The position numbers were made by a program, and so were the translations under genes. Under the pieces are notes generated by a model. The model made no database searches, was not told where the DNA came from, and worked only from the letters and a program-made list of their open reading frames with translations. Shown one piece after another: positions 54,748-63,635 of a stretch of DNA of 64,000 nt (its first letter is position 1; each line of letters starts with the position of its first letter). Origin of the DNA: Methylopila jiangsuensis (lineage in GTDB: Bacteria > Pseudomonadota > Alphaproteobacteria > Rhizobiales > Methylopilaceae); contig NZ_BSFK01000016.1 of NCBI RefSeq assembly GCF_027922305.1, positions 62,001 through 126,000 of the forward strand. The letters are read 5' to 3'.

Positions 54748-55776
54748 ATGTCCCAGCGGGTGTTCTCCGGCGTCCAGCCGACCGGCAACCTCCACCTCGG
54801 CAACTACCTCGGCGCGGTGAAGCGCTTCGTGGAGATGCAGGACCGGTACGATTGCGTCTACTGCGTCGTCGACATGCACGCGATCACCGTGTGGCAGGAT
54901 CCGGTGGAGCTGAAGCGCTCCATCCGCGAGGTGGCGGCCGCCTTCCTCGCCGCGGGCGTCGACGGCTCGAAGCACATCGTCTTCAACCAGAGCCAGGTGC
55001 CCCAGCACGCCGAACTCGCCTGGGTGCTGAACTGCGTCGCCCGCCTCGGCTGGCTGAACCGCATGACCCAGTTCAAGGAGAAGGCCGGCAAGGACCGCGA
55101 GAACAAGAGCGTCGGGCTCTACGCCTATCCCAACCTGATGGCGGCCGACATCCTGGCCTACCGCGCCACCCATGTGCCGGTGGGCGAGGACCAGAAGCAG
55201 CATCTGGAGCTCGCCCGCGACATCGCGCAGAAGTTCAACAACGACTTCGCCGTCTCGATCGCCGCCAACGGGCTCGCGCCCGAGTTCTTCCCCCAGCCGG
55301 AGCCGCTGATCTCGGGGCCGGCGACCCGCGTCATGTCCTTGCGCGACGGCTCCAAGAAGATGTCGAAGTCCGACCCGTCCGACGCCTCCCGCATCAACCT
55401 CACCGACGACGCCGACCAGATCGCCGCCAAGATCCGCAAGGCGAAGACCGATCCGCTGCCGCTGCCTGAAACCGTCGAGGAGATGAAGACGCGGCCCGAG
55501 GCGGAGAACCTCGTCGGCATCTACGCCGCGCTGTCGGACACGGACGCGTCGGCCGTGGTGGCGCAGTTCGCCGGCCAGCAGTTCTCCGCCTTCAAGCAGG
55601 CGCTGGTGGACCTCACGGTGTCGAAGCTCGGCCCCATCAACGCCGAGATGAAGCGCCTCGTGGCCGACCCCGGCCACATCGACCGGGTGCTGGGCGAGGG
55701 CGCCGGGCGGGCGGAGGCCATCGCGGCCGTGACCATGAACCACGTCAAGGACATCGTCGGCTTCGTCCGCCGCTGA
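54748..55776 (+). CDS. trpS: Tryptophan--tRNA ligase
   Basis: 342 residues. The class I HIGH-type motif is [14 protein letters not shown] and the KMSKS motif is [14 protein letters not shown] near residue 207. [15 protein letters not shown] and [20 protein letters not shown] are typical of TrpS. It charges tRNA-Trp. It is a single gene followed by a very long hairpin. Confidence 0.97.
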   Translation: MSQRVFSGVQPTGNLHLGNYLGAVKRFVEMQDRYDCVYCVVDMHAITVWQDPVELKRSIREVAAAFLAAGVDGSKHIVFNQSQVPQHAELAWVLNCVARLGWLNRMTQFKEKAGKDRENKSVGLYAYPNLMAADILAYRATHVPVGEDQKQHLELARDIAQKFNNDFAVSIAANGLAPEFFPQPEPLISGPATRVMSLRDGSKKMSKSDPSDASRINLTDDADQIAAKIRKAKTDPLPLPETVEEMKTRPEAENLVGIYAALSDTDASAVVAQFAGQQFSAFKQALVDLTVSKLGPINAEMKRLVADPGHIDRVLGEGAGRAEAIAAVTMNHVKDIVGFVRR

Positions 55777-55788
55777 TATCCTTGCTTA

Positions 55789-55830
55789 GCCGACGTCCCG
55801 CCCGCGCGAAGGCGCGGGCGGGACGTCGGC
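55789..55830 (+). terminator. Perfect 19-bp hairpin after trpS
   Basis: The arms 55789-55807 and 55812-55830 (GCCGACGTCCCGCCCGCGC and its complement) enclose a GAAG tetraloop. It starts 13 bases after the trpS stop; only a weak T content follows. It is a very stable 3' structure, probably a terminator for trpS. Confidence 0.65.
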
Positions 55831-55886
55831 TTGAACGGTTCGCCTCGGCAGTTTCCAAACAGGCTTGCAGCGCGCTCGACGTTCAA

Positions 55887-56270
55887 TCAGCGCGGCGCGC
55901 CGGCTTCCTCTCTGGCGTCGCCGGAGCAGGCCTGAAAGGCCTCGGCGGCCTGATCCTCCTGCGCCGCGAGAATCTGCTCCCGCGGCAGGCGCGACAGCCG
56001 CTCCACCTCCTGCGGCGTCATGGCGTCGGCGATCGCCTCGCCGTAGCAGCGGCAGAACGTTCGGAACTCTTCCCGAGACGGCGCGCCGTCGCCGCCGGCC
56101 CCCTGCGCCGCCACGCAGGCGTCCTCCGCCGCCCTGACGAAGGTGGCCCGGCCTTCGCCGGACAGTCCGGCGCCTCCGCGCGGCTCGTGCGTCCGGCTCC
56201 AGCCGGTCCAGGCCGCGAAGGCGGCGACGCCGGCGAGCAGCGCGAGCGAGAGGACGATCTTGCGGGACAT
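55887..56270 (-). CDS. Hypothetical secreted or membrane-anchored protein
   Basis: 127 residues from the ATG at 56270. An N-terminal signal anchor (KIVLSLALLAGVAAFAAWTGW) precedes a charged helical domain with the cysteine cluster FRTFCRCYGEAIADAMTPQE and a final CSGD. The pattern of paired cysteines and EAIADAMTPQEVERL resembles small uncharacterised periplasmic proteins of alphaproteobacteria. It starts 20 bases after nhaD and may be co-transcribed with it. Function unknown. Confidence 0.7.
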   Translation of the reverse strand: MSRKIVLSLALLAGVAAFAAWTGWSRTHEPRGGAGLSGEGRATFVRAAEDACVAAQGAGGDGAPSREEFRTFCRCYGEAIADAMTPQEVERLSRLPREQILAAQEDQAAEAFQACSGDAREEAGAPR

Positions 56271-56290
56271 CGCGACGTCTCCCGACGGCG

Positions 56291-57727
56291 TCAGAGGAAG
56301 AACAGCAGCGTCAGCAGGGCGAAGCACGGTCCCAGAATCAGCCAGGACCACGCCATGTAGCCAAAGAAGCTTGGCATGGCGACGCCGCGGTTGCGGGCGA
56401 TGGCGAGCACCATGAAGTTGGGCGCGTTGCCGATGTAGGTCATCGCGCCCATGAACACTGCGCCGCCGGAAATCGCCGCCAGCGTGCCCGCCAGCGGTCC
56501 CATCAGCTCGGCGGCGTCGCCGCCGGCGAGGTTGAAGAACACGAGATAGGTCGGCGCGTTGTCGAGCACGCTGGACAGGATGCCGGTCAGCCAGAAGTAG
56601 GCGGCCTCGTGGGGCGTTCCGTCCGGACGGCTCACGAGCCCGACCAGCGGGGCGGCAGCCCCGTCCGCGCCGGCCTTCAGGATCAGCAGCGCCGGGATCA
56701 GCGTGGCGAAGATGGCGGCGAACAGCTTGGCCACCTCGCGGATCGGCTCCCAGTCGAAGCCGTTGCGCTCGCGCAGCCCGGCGGGCGTGATCGCAAGCGA
56801 GACCATCGCAAGGCCGAGGAGCGCCACGTCGCGGACGATCGCCTGCAGCGTCACCTCCGTGCCGAGCACGGCGAACGCCACGCCGGGGTTCCACAGCCCG
56901 CTCATCAGGATGGCGCCGACGACGCCCGCGAGCAGCGGAAGGTTCTGCAGACCTTTAAGGCCGACCCGGCTGTCGGGCGTGGGGTCGGACGGCGGGATGA
57001 AGCCCTCCTTCGACCAGAAGAAGCGGTCCACCAGATAGAACAGCGGCAGCAGGATCGCCGCCAGAACCGCCGTTTCCTTGCCGAGATGGGTGGTGGTCCA
57101 GAAGAAATCGACGCCCTTCAGGAAGCCGAGGAACAGCGGCGGATCGCCAAGCGGCGTGAGCGAGCCGCCGATGTTCGACACCAGGAAGATGAAGAACACC
57201 ACCACATGGGCGTTGCGCTTGCGCTGGTCGTTGGCGCGCAGCAACGGCCGGATCAGCACCATGGAGGCGCCGGTGGTGCCGATGACGCTGGCGAGCAGCG
57301 TGCCGATCCCGAGCAGCGCGGTGTTGACGCCGGGCGAGCCCTTGAGGTTGCCCGTCACCAGCACGCCGCCGGAAATGGTGAACAGCGCGAACAGCAGCGC
57401 CACGAAGGGGATGTATTCCGCAAGCGCGGCGTGGGTCAGCTCCGCCGCCGCGGGCCCCACCCCCTGAACAAGAGCGAAGGGCAGCATCAGCGCCAGCGCC
57501 CAGCCGGCGGCGATCTTGCCATAGTGGTGATGCCACAGCCGCGGCGCCGCCAGCGGCAGGATCGCGATCGACAGCAGCAGCCCGACGAGCGGCAGCGTCC
57601 ACAGCAGCGAGAGCTCCGCCCCGTCCACATGCGCCGTCTCGGCCGCGCGCGCCGGGTCCGCGCCGAAGAACGAGACAAGGCACAGGATCGCCACGGCGGC
57701 GGCCGTCAGCGCGGAACGGTTGGGCAT
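56291..57727 (-). CDS. nhaD: Sodium:proton antiporter NhaD family
   Basis: 478 residues with about 12 membrane segments and a cleavable-looking N-terminus (AVAILCLVSFFGADPARAAE). NhaD marks include LWTLPLVGLLLSIAILPL, ASVIGTTGASMVLIRPLL, FLVSNIGGSLTPLGDPPLFL and FWSKEGF. The family exchanges Na+ or Li+ for H+ across the inner membrane. A citrate-transporter-like fold is shared with arsenite and dicarboxylate carriers, but the GDPPLFLGFL stretch favours NhaD. Confidence 0.9.
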   Translation of the reverse strand: MPNRSALTAAAVAILCLVSFFGADPARAAETAHVDGAELSLLWTLPLVGLLLSIAILPLAAPRLWHHHYGKIAAGWALALMLPFALVQGVGPAAAELTHAALAEYIPFVALLFALFTISGGVLVTGNLKGSPGVNTALLGIGTLLASVIGTTGASMVLIRPLLRANDQRKRNAHVVVFFIFLVSNIGGSLTPLGDPPLFLGFLKGVDFFWTTTHLGKETAVLAAILLPLFYLVDRFFWSKEGFIPPSDPTPDSRVGLKGLQNLPLLAGVVGAILMSGLWNPGVAFAVLGTEVTLQAIVRDVALLGLAMVSLAITPAGLRERNGFDWEPIREVAKLFAAIFATLIPALLILKAGADGAAAPLVGLVSRPDGTPHEAAYFWLTGILSSVLDNAPTYLVFFNLAGGDAAELMGPLAGTLAAISGGAVFMGAMTYIGNAPNFMVLAIARNRGVAMPSFFGYMAWSWLILGPCFALLTLLFFL

Positions 57728-57845
57728 ATCGTGATCTCGCTGGATCGGAACGGGGCCGCTCCGATTTAGCGGGATGCTCGCCCGCGACCAACGAAAACCG
57801 GTCGCTCGGGCCTCTCACGACCCGGCGAGGTCCGCGCGCAGGTCC

Positions 57846-58337
57846 TCAGCGCGCCCGCGCGATCCGGGTCGGGCGCGGCGGGCCGGCGCGGTCGCGCGCC
57901 ATGGCGGCGAACAGGCGGCGTTCCCTGGCGGTGAACAGCCGCGTCTGGCTGACGGGCATGTAGGCGCCGGGCTTGCCGGGCTCCCCGCCCATGAAAACCA
58001 CGACCCTGTCCTTCAGGAACAGCACGTCGCCCCGGCGCAGGGTGGGATCGACCAGATGCCAGTCCGGCGTCTTGTCCGGATCAATGGTGCGGGCGAGCTG
58101 CTCCTGCGGCGTCAGCGCCGGAACCGGCGGCGCCTTGAGCGCAGCCGCGCGCTTCTTCTTCGGCCGCTTGGACGCGGCGGAAACGGTCACCTCGGGATGC
58201 GCGGGCGCGCTGACGGCCGCGGGCCTGCGCCCGAACAGCCAGTCCAGAAATCCGGCGCGGGCATTCTGGAACGGCGCCAGCAGCACGACCGGCGCGAGAA
58301 AGCCGATCGCCGCCGTCTTGAGCAGGCTCTTGTCCAC
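57846..58337 (-). CDS. Hypothetical exported protein
   Basis: 163 residues from a GTG at 58337 (GGGGGA about 9 bases upstream), giving a signal-peptide start VDKSLLKTAAIGFLAPVVLL; an upstream start at 58418 is possible. A Pro/Lys/Ala-rich linker (SKRPKKKRAAALKAPPVPAL) is followed by a conserved-looking core DPDKTPDWHLVDPTLRRGD and VVVFMGGEPGKPGAYMPVSQ. The protein is not recognised; the Lys-rich linker suggests a periplasmic or cell-wall setting. Its upstream region contains a perfect TTAA-N7-TTAA site shared with divergent rsmE. Confidence 0.65.
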   Translation of the reverse strand: MDKSLLKTAAIGFLAPVVLLAPFQNARAGFLDWLFGRRPAAVSAPAHPEVTVSAASKRPKKKRAAALKAPPVPALTPQEQLARTIDPDKTPDWHLVDPTLRRGDVLFLKDRVVVFMGGEPGKPGAYMPVSQTRLFTARERRLFAAMARDRAGPPRPTRIARAR

Positions 58338-58435
58338 CGCGGCATCCCCCGACAAGGTCCCCACCTCGTCGGAAGGCTGGATAGCCCGGACCCAGGCGGC
58401 GGCCAACCGGATTTCCACGTAGCCGCGCCGCTTTT

Positions 58436-58450
58436 TTAACGTTTCGTTAA
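58436..58450. promoter_or_regulatory. Candidate CtrA-binding site (TTAA-N7-TTAA)
   Basis: TTAACGTTTCGTTAA, followed by CC, matches the full CtrA consensus TTAA-N7-TTAA of alphaproteobacteria. It lies 57 bases before the rsmE start and about 100 before the divergent hypothetical gene. TTAA is rare in this GC-rich sequence. Regulation by CtrA is inference. Confidence 0.55.
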
Positions 58451-58506
58451 CCGGCGGAAGCGCGCCCGCCTCTGGCCTCGCCCGCCGGTTCGGCTAAAAG
58501 GGGCGC

Positions 58507-59256
58507 ATGGCGGACGACGATTTCCTTTCCTCCCGGCTGTTCGTGGACGAGGCCCTGACCGACGGCGGGGCGCTGACGCTGACCGACGCGCCGGCCAACT
58601 ACCTGCGCAACGTGATGCGGGTCGCGCCTGGACAGGCGCTGCTGCTGTTCAACGGGCGCGACGGCGAATGGGCCGGGCGCGTCGAGGCGGTGGAGAAGAA
58701 GCGCGTTCAGGTGGCGGTGGAGCGCCGCACCCGCGAGCAGAGCCCGCCCACCGGCGTGGACTATCTGTTCGCGCCGCTGAAGCACGCCCGGCTAGACTAC
58801 ATGGTCCAGAAGGCGGCGGAGATGGGCGCCGGACGGCTCCGGCCCGTGCTCACCCGCCGCACCCAGGCGACGCGGGTCAATCTGGAGCGCATGCGCGCCA
58901 ATGTGATCGAGGCGGCGGAGCAATGCGGCGTGCTGGCCGTGCCGGAGGTGCTGGACCCGGAGCCGCTGGACCGCGCGCTGGCGCGCTGGCCGGAGGCGCT
59001 TCCGCTCGTGTTCTGCGACGAGGCCGCGGAGCAGGCCGACCCCATGGCGGCGCTGCGTCCGATCGCGGCCGGCCCGCTCGCCGTGCTGATCGGGCCGGAA
59101 GGCGGCTTCGATCCCGCGGAGCGCACGGCGCTGCTGCGCCTTCCCGGCGTGACGCGAATCTCGCTCGGGCCGCGCATCCTGCGGGCGGACACCGCGGCGG
59201 TGGCCGCGCTCGCGCTGGTGCAGGCGGCGCGGGACGGCGCGCCGCCGCCGAATTGA
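58507..59256 (+). CDS. rsmE: 16S rRNA (uracil(1498)-N3)-methyltransferase RsmE
   Basis: 249 residues. The N-terminal PUA-like part has ANYLRNVMRVAPGQALLLF. The SPOUT domain shows KHARLDYMVQKAAEMGAGRL and the knot region AVLIGPEGGFDPAERTAL with ISLGPRILRADTAAVAAL. It methylates U1498 of 16S rRNA. In many alphaproteobacteria rsmE is close to gshA, as here (with two L,D-transpeptidases in between). Confidence 0.96.
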   Translation: MADDDFLSSRLFVDEALTDGGALTLTDAPANYLRNVMRVAPGQALLLFNGRDGEWAGRVEAVEKKRVQVAVERRTREQSPPTGVDYLFAPLKHARLDYMVQKAAEMGAGRLRPVLTRRTQATRVNLERMRANVIEAAEQCGVLAVPEVLDPEPLDRALARWPEALPLVFCDEAAEQADPMAALRPIAAGPLAVLIGPEGGFDPAERTALLRLPGVTRISLGPRILRADTAAVAALALVQAARDGAPPPN

Positions 59257-59460
59257 CCAGTTGTTAACTTAATTCCACCTAGATTCTCTCGGCCGAACAA
59301 AAGGCGTTGCGCTGTGCGGCGTTGCGGAAATGACGCACCGCCGCGGCATCGCGGCGTTCTCGCGAAGTCGGCATGCCGCGAGGGCGGCGAGAGGCGTATA
59401 GGCGTTAAGTGAAGCCGCCGGCTCGGGCGGCTCTAGCGGGTCTTGTCGAAGAACACCTCC

Positions 59461-60201
59461 ATGTCATCTGGTCTGCACGACACTGTCTCCTGCGCCGCCC
59501 TGTGGTCGCGCCGTCTCGCCCTCGCCGCGCTGCCGCTGGCGCTCGCGGCCTGTTCGGCCTCGCGTCCGCTGCCGCCGCCCACCGCCATGCCTTACGCCGC
59601 GGCGCCGGTTCCGGTGCTGCCCGTGCTGCCGAGCCTGCCCGACATCACCGAGCCGTCGAACGACGCCCGCTACGGCGCCGGCGCGGACGCCGACGAGCCT
59701 TATCCCGTCCGCCCGGTCAACCTGCAGAAGATCGACCCGCGCTTCCTGAAGCAGACGGTCCCGAACACCACCGGCGAACCCGCCGGCACCATCGTCATCG
59801 ACCCGCACGAGCGGCATCTCTATCTGGTGCAGGACGACGGCACCGCGATCCGCTACGGCGTGGGCGTCGGCCGCGAAGGCTTCGCCTGGTCCGGACAGGC
59901 CTATGTGCGCCGCAAGCTGGAATGGCCGGACTGGCATCCGCCGGCGGAGATGGTCGCCCGCGACCCCAAGGCGCGCCCCTACGCCAGCGGCATGCCCGGC
60001 GGCCCGAGCAACCCGCTGGGCGCCCGCTCGCTCGCGCTGTGGCAGGGCGACAAGGACACCCTGTTCCGCATCCACGGCACGGTCGAGCCCTACTCCATCG
60101 GCAAGGCGGTCTCCTCCGGCTGCATCCGCATGCTCAACCAGGACGTGATCGACCTCTACAGCCGCGTGCCGATCGGCACGCGCGTCGTGGTCCGCTCTTA
60201 A
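59461..60201 (+). CDS. L,D-transpeptidase (YkuD/ErfK family), lipoprotein
   Basis: 246 residues from the ATG at 59461; a TTG at 59443 is the alternative. A signal peptide with lipobox (LALAALPLALAACSAS) is followed by a Pro-rich linker and the YkuD domain: GTIVIDPHERHLYLVQDDG, GVGVGREGFAWSGQA and the catalytic HGT...SSGCIRM motif with Cys221. The enzyme forms 3-3 cross-links in peptidoglycan or attaches proteins to it. The next gene encodes a paralogue of the same layout, suggesting tandem duplication. Confidence 0.93.
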   Translation: MSSGLHDTVSCAALWSRRLALAALPLALAACSASRPLPPPTAMPYAAAPVPVLPVLPSLPDITEPSNDARYGAGADADEPYPVRPVNLQKIDPRFLKQTVPNTTGEPAGTIVIDPHERHLYLVQDDGTAIRYGVGVGREGFAWSGQAYVRRKLEWPDWHPPAEMVARDPKARPYASGMPGGPSNPLGARSLALWQGDKDTLFRIHGTVEPYSIGKAVSSGCIRMLNQDVIDLYSRVPIGTRVVVRS

Positions 60202-60330
60202 CCAGCGCGGGGGCGCGCGGCGACGCTGGAACGGCCGCGCGGTTCCGACGTTTCTAACCCGCCCGCCTTCCCCGGCGGAGCGCCGCGGCGCCCCCGCGCG
60301 GCCTCGCCGGCCTCTCCAGAATCGGATCGC

Positions 60331-61035
60331 ATGCCCATGTCGCGTAACGCCCCCGTCCGCATGACGCGCCGCGCCTTCGTGGCGGCGATGCCTCTCGGTC
60401 TCGCGGCCTGCGCCGGCGGCGGCCCGCTGACCGACATGCGCGCCTTCATCGACCCGGACGGCGCCAACTACGACGAGATCTACGGCGCCCGCCCGGACGA
60501 GGCGCATCCGATGCCGGCGGTGAACTGGCGCATGCTGCATCCGGCGGTGCTGCGCCGGACCATGTCCGACCCCACCGGCGAGGCGCCGGGAACCATCGTG
60601 GTCGATCCGGACGCGCGCCTGCTCTACCTGGTGCTCGAAGGCGGACGCGCCATGCGCTACGGCGTCGGCGTCGGCAAGCAGGGCATGGAGTGGAACGGCC
60701 GCGCCACCATCCAGCGCAAGGGCGTGTGGCCCACCTGGACGCCCACCCGCGACATGATCTCCCGCGACCCGGAGCTGAACGCCAAATGGGCGGGCGGCAT
60801 GCCCGGCGGCCTCGACAACCCGCTCGGCGCCCGCGCGCTCTACCTCTACCAGGATGGCCGGGACACCATGTACCGCATCCATGGCACCAACGCGCCGCGC
60901 TCCATCGGCCGCGCGCTGTCGTCGGGCTGCATCCGCATGCTCAACCACGACATCATCGACCTCTACGAGCGCGTGCCCACCGGCACCCAGGTGGTGGTGC
61001 TGCCACCCAGCCGGACCCTCGGCGTCACCTCCTGA
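60331..61035 (+). CDS. L,D-transpeptidase (YkuD/ErfK family), paralogue with Tat-like lipoprotein signal
   Basis: 234 residues. The N-terminus MTRRAFVAAMPLGLAACAGG (from residue 11) has a twin-arginine and a lipobox LAAC. The YkuD domain matches the preceding gene: GTIVVDPDARLLYLVLEGG, GVGVGKQGMEWNGRA, and the catalytic Cys200 in HGTN...SSGCIRM. The linker and the stretch between signal and domain differ. Role as for the preceding enzyme, probably with distinct substrate or timing. The two genes are 129 bases apart. Confidence 0.93.
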   Translation: MPMSRNAPVRMTRRAFVAAMPLGLAACAGGGPLTDMRAFIDPDGANYDEIYGARPDEAHPMPAVNWRMLHPAVLRRTMSDPTGEAPGTIVVDPDARLLYLVLEGGRAMRYGVGVGKQGMEWNGRATIQRKGVWPTWTPTRDMISRDPELNAKWAGGMPGGLDNPLGARALYLYQDGRDTMYRIHGTNAPRSIGRALSSGCIRMLNHDIIDLYERVPTGTQVVVLPPSRTLGVTS

Positions 61036-61109
61036 CGTTCGACGCGCCGCTTTACGGCTGTCGTCCGACCCCGTAACGGTCTGCGGCTTCGCCTTCATCA
61101 GGAGCCGTC

Positions 61110-62480
61110 ATGGCCCGCGACCAGATCGACCCCAACCTCATTTCGTCGCGGGCGGAGCTCGTGGGATGGCTCGAAGCCGGCTGCAAGCCGGTCGAGCAGT
61201 TCCGCATCGGCACGGAGCACGAGAAGTTCCCGTTCCGCCGCGCCGACCTGTCGCCGGTGGCTTACGAGGGGCCGGACGGAATCCGCGCGCTGCTGGAGGG
61301 CATGCAGGCTCTGCTGGGCTGGGATCCGATCCTCGAGGACGGCCGGATCATCGGCCTCTACGACGTGACCGGCGGCGGCGCCATCAGCCTGGAGCCGGGC
61401 GGCCAGTTCGAGCTGTCCGGCGCGCCGGTGGAGACCATCCACCAGACCTGTTCCGAGCTGCACGCCCATCTGGCGCAGGTGCGGCAGGTGGCCGACCCGC
61501 TCGGCCTCGGCTTCCTCGGCCTCGGGATGAGCCCGAAATGGACGCTGGCGGAGACGCCGGTGATGCCCAAGGGCCGCTACGGCATCATGACCCGCTACAT
61601 GCCCAAGGTGGGGACCCGCGGCCTCGACATGATGTACCGCACCTCGACGGTGCAGGTGAATCTCGACTTCGAGAGCGAGGCGGACATGGTGCGCAAGCTG
61701 CGCGTCAGCCTCGCGCTGCAGCCGATCGCCACCGCGCTGTTCGCCAATTCGCCGTTCATGGAGGGGCGGCCCAACGGCTTCCTCTCCGCCCGCTCGGAGA
61801 TCTGGCGCGACACCGACAACCAGCGCGCCGGCATGCTGCCCTTCGCCTTCGAGGACGGCATGGGCTTCGAGCGTTACGTGGACTACGCGCTCGACGTGCC
61901 GATGTATTTCGTCAAGCGCGGCGACCGCTACCACGACGTGGCCGGGGCCTCGTTCCGCGACCTCCTTGAGGGCCGCCTGCCCCAGCTTCCCGGCGAGCGC
62001 GCCACCGTCGCCGACTGGTCCAACCATCTGACCACCATCTTTCCCGAGGTCCGGCTCAAGCGCTATCTGGAGATGCGCGGCGCGGACTCCGGCCCCACGG
62101 GCCGCATCTGCGCGCTGCCGTCCTACTGGGTCGGCCTGCTCTACGACGCGGCCAATCTGGACGCGGCCTGGGAGATCGTGAAGGGCTGGAGCGCGGAGGA
62201 GCGGCAGCGCCTGCGCGACGACGTTCCGCGCCTCGGCCTGAAGGCGGAGATCGCCGGCCGCAGCGTGCTGGATCTCGCCCGCGAGACGGTGGCGCTCGCC
62301 TCCGACGGCCTCGCCCGCCGCGGCCGCGCCAACCTCATGGGCGACGACGAGCGCATCCACATCGCGCCGCTGCTGCGGGTGGTGGAGGAGGAGCGCACGC
62401 TGGCCGAGACCCTGCTCGGCAAGTACCACGGCGCCTGGGGCGAAAGCGTCGATCCGGCGTTCCGGGAGATGGCGTACTGA
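61110..62480 (+). CDS. gshA: Glutamate--cysteine ligase (plant/alphaproteobacterial type)
   Basis: 456 residues. Typical GCS2-type start RAELVGWLEAGCKPVEQFRIGTEHEKF in part (FRIGTEHEKFPF), then ISLEPGGQFELSGAPVETIH, TRYMPKVGTRGLDMMYRTST and LPSYWVGLLYD. It catalyses the first step of glutathione synthesis. In methylotrophs glutathione can also serve formaldehyde detoxification; no GSH-dependent dehydrogenase is in the window. CAGGAG lies 6 bases before the ATG. Confidence 0.96.
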   Translation: MARDQIDPNLISSRAELVGWLEAGCKPVEQFRIGTEHEKFPFRRADLSPVAYEGPDGIRALLEGMQALLGWDPILEDGRIIGLYDVTGGGAISLEPGGQFELSGAPVETIHQTCSELHAHLAQVRQVADPLGLGFLGLGMSPKWTLAETPVMPKGRYGIMTRYMPKVGTRGLDMMYRTSTVQVNLDFESEADMVRKLRVSLALQPIATALFANSPFMEGRPNGFLSARSEIWRDTDNQRAGMLPFAFEDGMGFERYVDYALDVPMYFVKRGDRYHDVAGASFRDLLEGRLPQLPGERATVADWSNHLTTIFPEVRLKRYLEMRGADSGPTGRICALPSYWVGLLYDAANLDAAWEIVKGWSAEERQRLRDDVPRLGLKAEIAGRSVLDLARETVALASDGLARRGRANLMGDDERIHIAPLLRVVEEERTLAETLLGKYHGAWGESVDPAFREMAY

Positions 62481-62534
62481 AACGCCCCAGGTTTCGAAAG
62501 GCCGAAGATTAGCCGGCTTCTCGCGTTCAGGCGG

Positions 62535-63635
62535 TCAGCCCGCGATCGCCCGGAGCAGGGAGCCGAGAGCGCCGTCCTCCTCCCCCGCCACGCCGCGGCG
62601 CCAGTAGGAGACGATCAGGCGCTCGGCCTTGCCCCAGCCGTCCCGCCGCGCCTGAGCGAGCATCGCCCTGAACACGGCATGCTCGGCGGCCGCCCAGAAG
62701 AAGCGCGAGCTTCCGGCCGGCGGCGGGACGACGTCGCGCACGGCTTGCGCGAGCGGCGCGTCGCGGCCGCGGGTGAGCCAGCGCAGCTCCACGCCGGCGG
62801 GTTTCGCGATCTCCTGCCGGTCGGCGGCGTCGGCGAGTTCGATCACGGCGACGCCCCGCGTCCCGGAACGGGCGTTTTCCAGAATGCGGGCGATGGCGGG
62901 CAGCGCGGTCTCGTCCCCCGCCAGCAGCAGCCAGTCCGCCGGGGGCGCCGCGCGTCCGCCGGGACCGACGAGTCCCACCTGGTCGCCGACCTGCGCCTCG
63001 GCGCCCCAGCGCGCGCCGGGCCCCGGATCGCCATGCAGCGCGAAGTCCACGTCCAGCGTTCCAGCGCCAAGATCGTAGCTCCGGACCGTGTATTTGCGCA
63101 CCTCCGGCCGGCCCGGTCCGCTGGGCCAGCGGAAGCCGCCGTCGGGTCCGAAGGCGGGCCATTCCGGTGGCCTTCCTGCGGGCGGGACCAGCAGCTTCAC
63201 ATGAAGGTCGTTGGGGCTGGTGAACCGCAGCGGATTGGGACAGCGCAGCGTGACCCGGCGGAATCCGGGCGACAGGAGGCATGCGCCGACCACGGTGGCC
63301 AGCCGGAAATTCGGCGGCCTCTCCGGCCTGGGCGCCGCGTCGCCGGTCCAGACCAGAGGACCGGCCGCCCGGCCCGCAAACTCCTCCACATGCTCCTCGA
63401 TCTCCTGCTGAAGCTCGAACAGCAGGTCGGCGTCCTCGGCCTCGGCCGTGATCCGCAGATGGTCGCCGGTCGCCTCGAACCGGCCGCGGGCGAACGGAAA
63501 GGCGATCTCCTCCGCGCCTCCCTCGCGCCGGCGGCGGGCGCCGTGGCCCTCCAGATGGGCGCAGATCGGCTCCACGTAACGCCCGGCGTCCGGCAGGCGG
63601 ATCGCCGCCTCCGCGCGCAGCCGGCCGGGGCTCAC
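62535..63635 (-). CDS. Siderophore-interacting protein with N-terminal DUF2218 domain
   Basis: 366 residues from a GTG at 63635 overlapping the stop of the upstream binding protein gene (GTGA). About 95 N-terminal residues (AAIRLPDAGRYVEPICAHLE; FEATGDHLRITAEAED) form the DUF2218 domain. The C-terminal ViuB/FAD-binding siderophore-interacting domain shows RKYTVRSYDLGAGTLDVDFA in part (RKYTVRSYD), HGDPGPGARW, WLLLAGDETALPAIARIL and RFFWAAAEHAVFRAML. It reduces ferric siderophores in the cytoplasm to free iron. Coupling with an iron-siderophore binding protein supports the role. Confidence 0.9.
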   Translation of the reverse strand: MSPGRLRAEAAIRLPDAGRYVEPICAHLEGHGARRRREGGAEEIAFPFARGRFEATGDHLRITAEAEDADLLFELQQEIEEHVEEFAGRAAGPLVWTGDAAPRPERPPNFRLATVVGACLLSPGFRRVTLRCPNPLRFTSPNDLHVKLLVPPAGRPPEWPAFGPDGGFRWPSGPGRPEVRKYTVRSYDLGAGTLDVDFALHGDPGPGARWGAEAQVGDQVGLVGPGGRAAPPADWLLLAGDETALPAIARILENARSGTRGVAVIELADAADRQEIAKPAGVELRWLTRGRDAPLAQAVRDVVPPPAGSSRFFWAAAEHAVFRAMLAQARRDGWGKAERLIVSYWRRGVAGEEDGALGSLLRAIAG

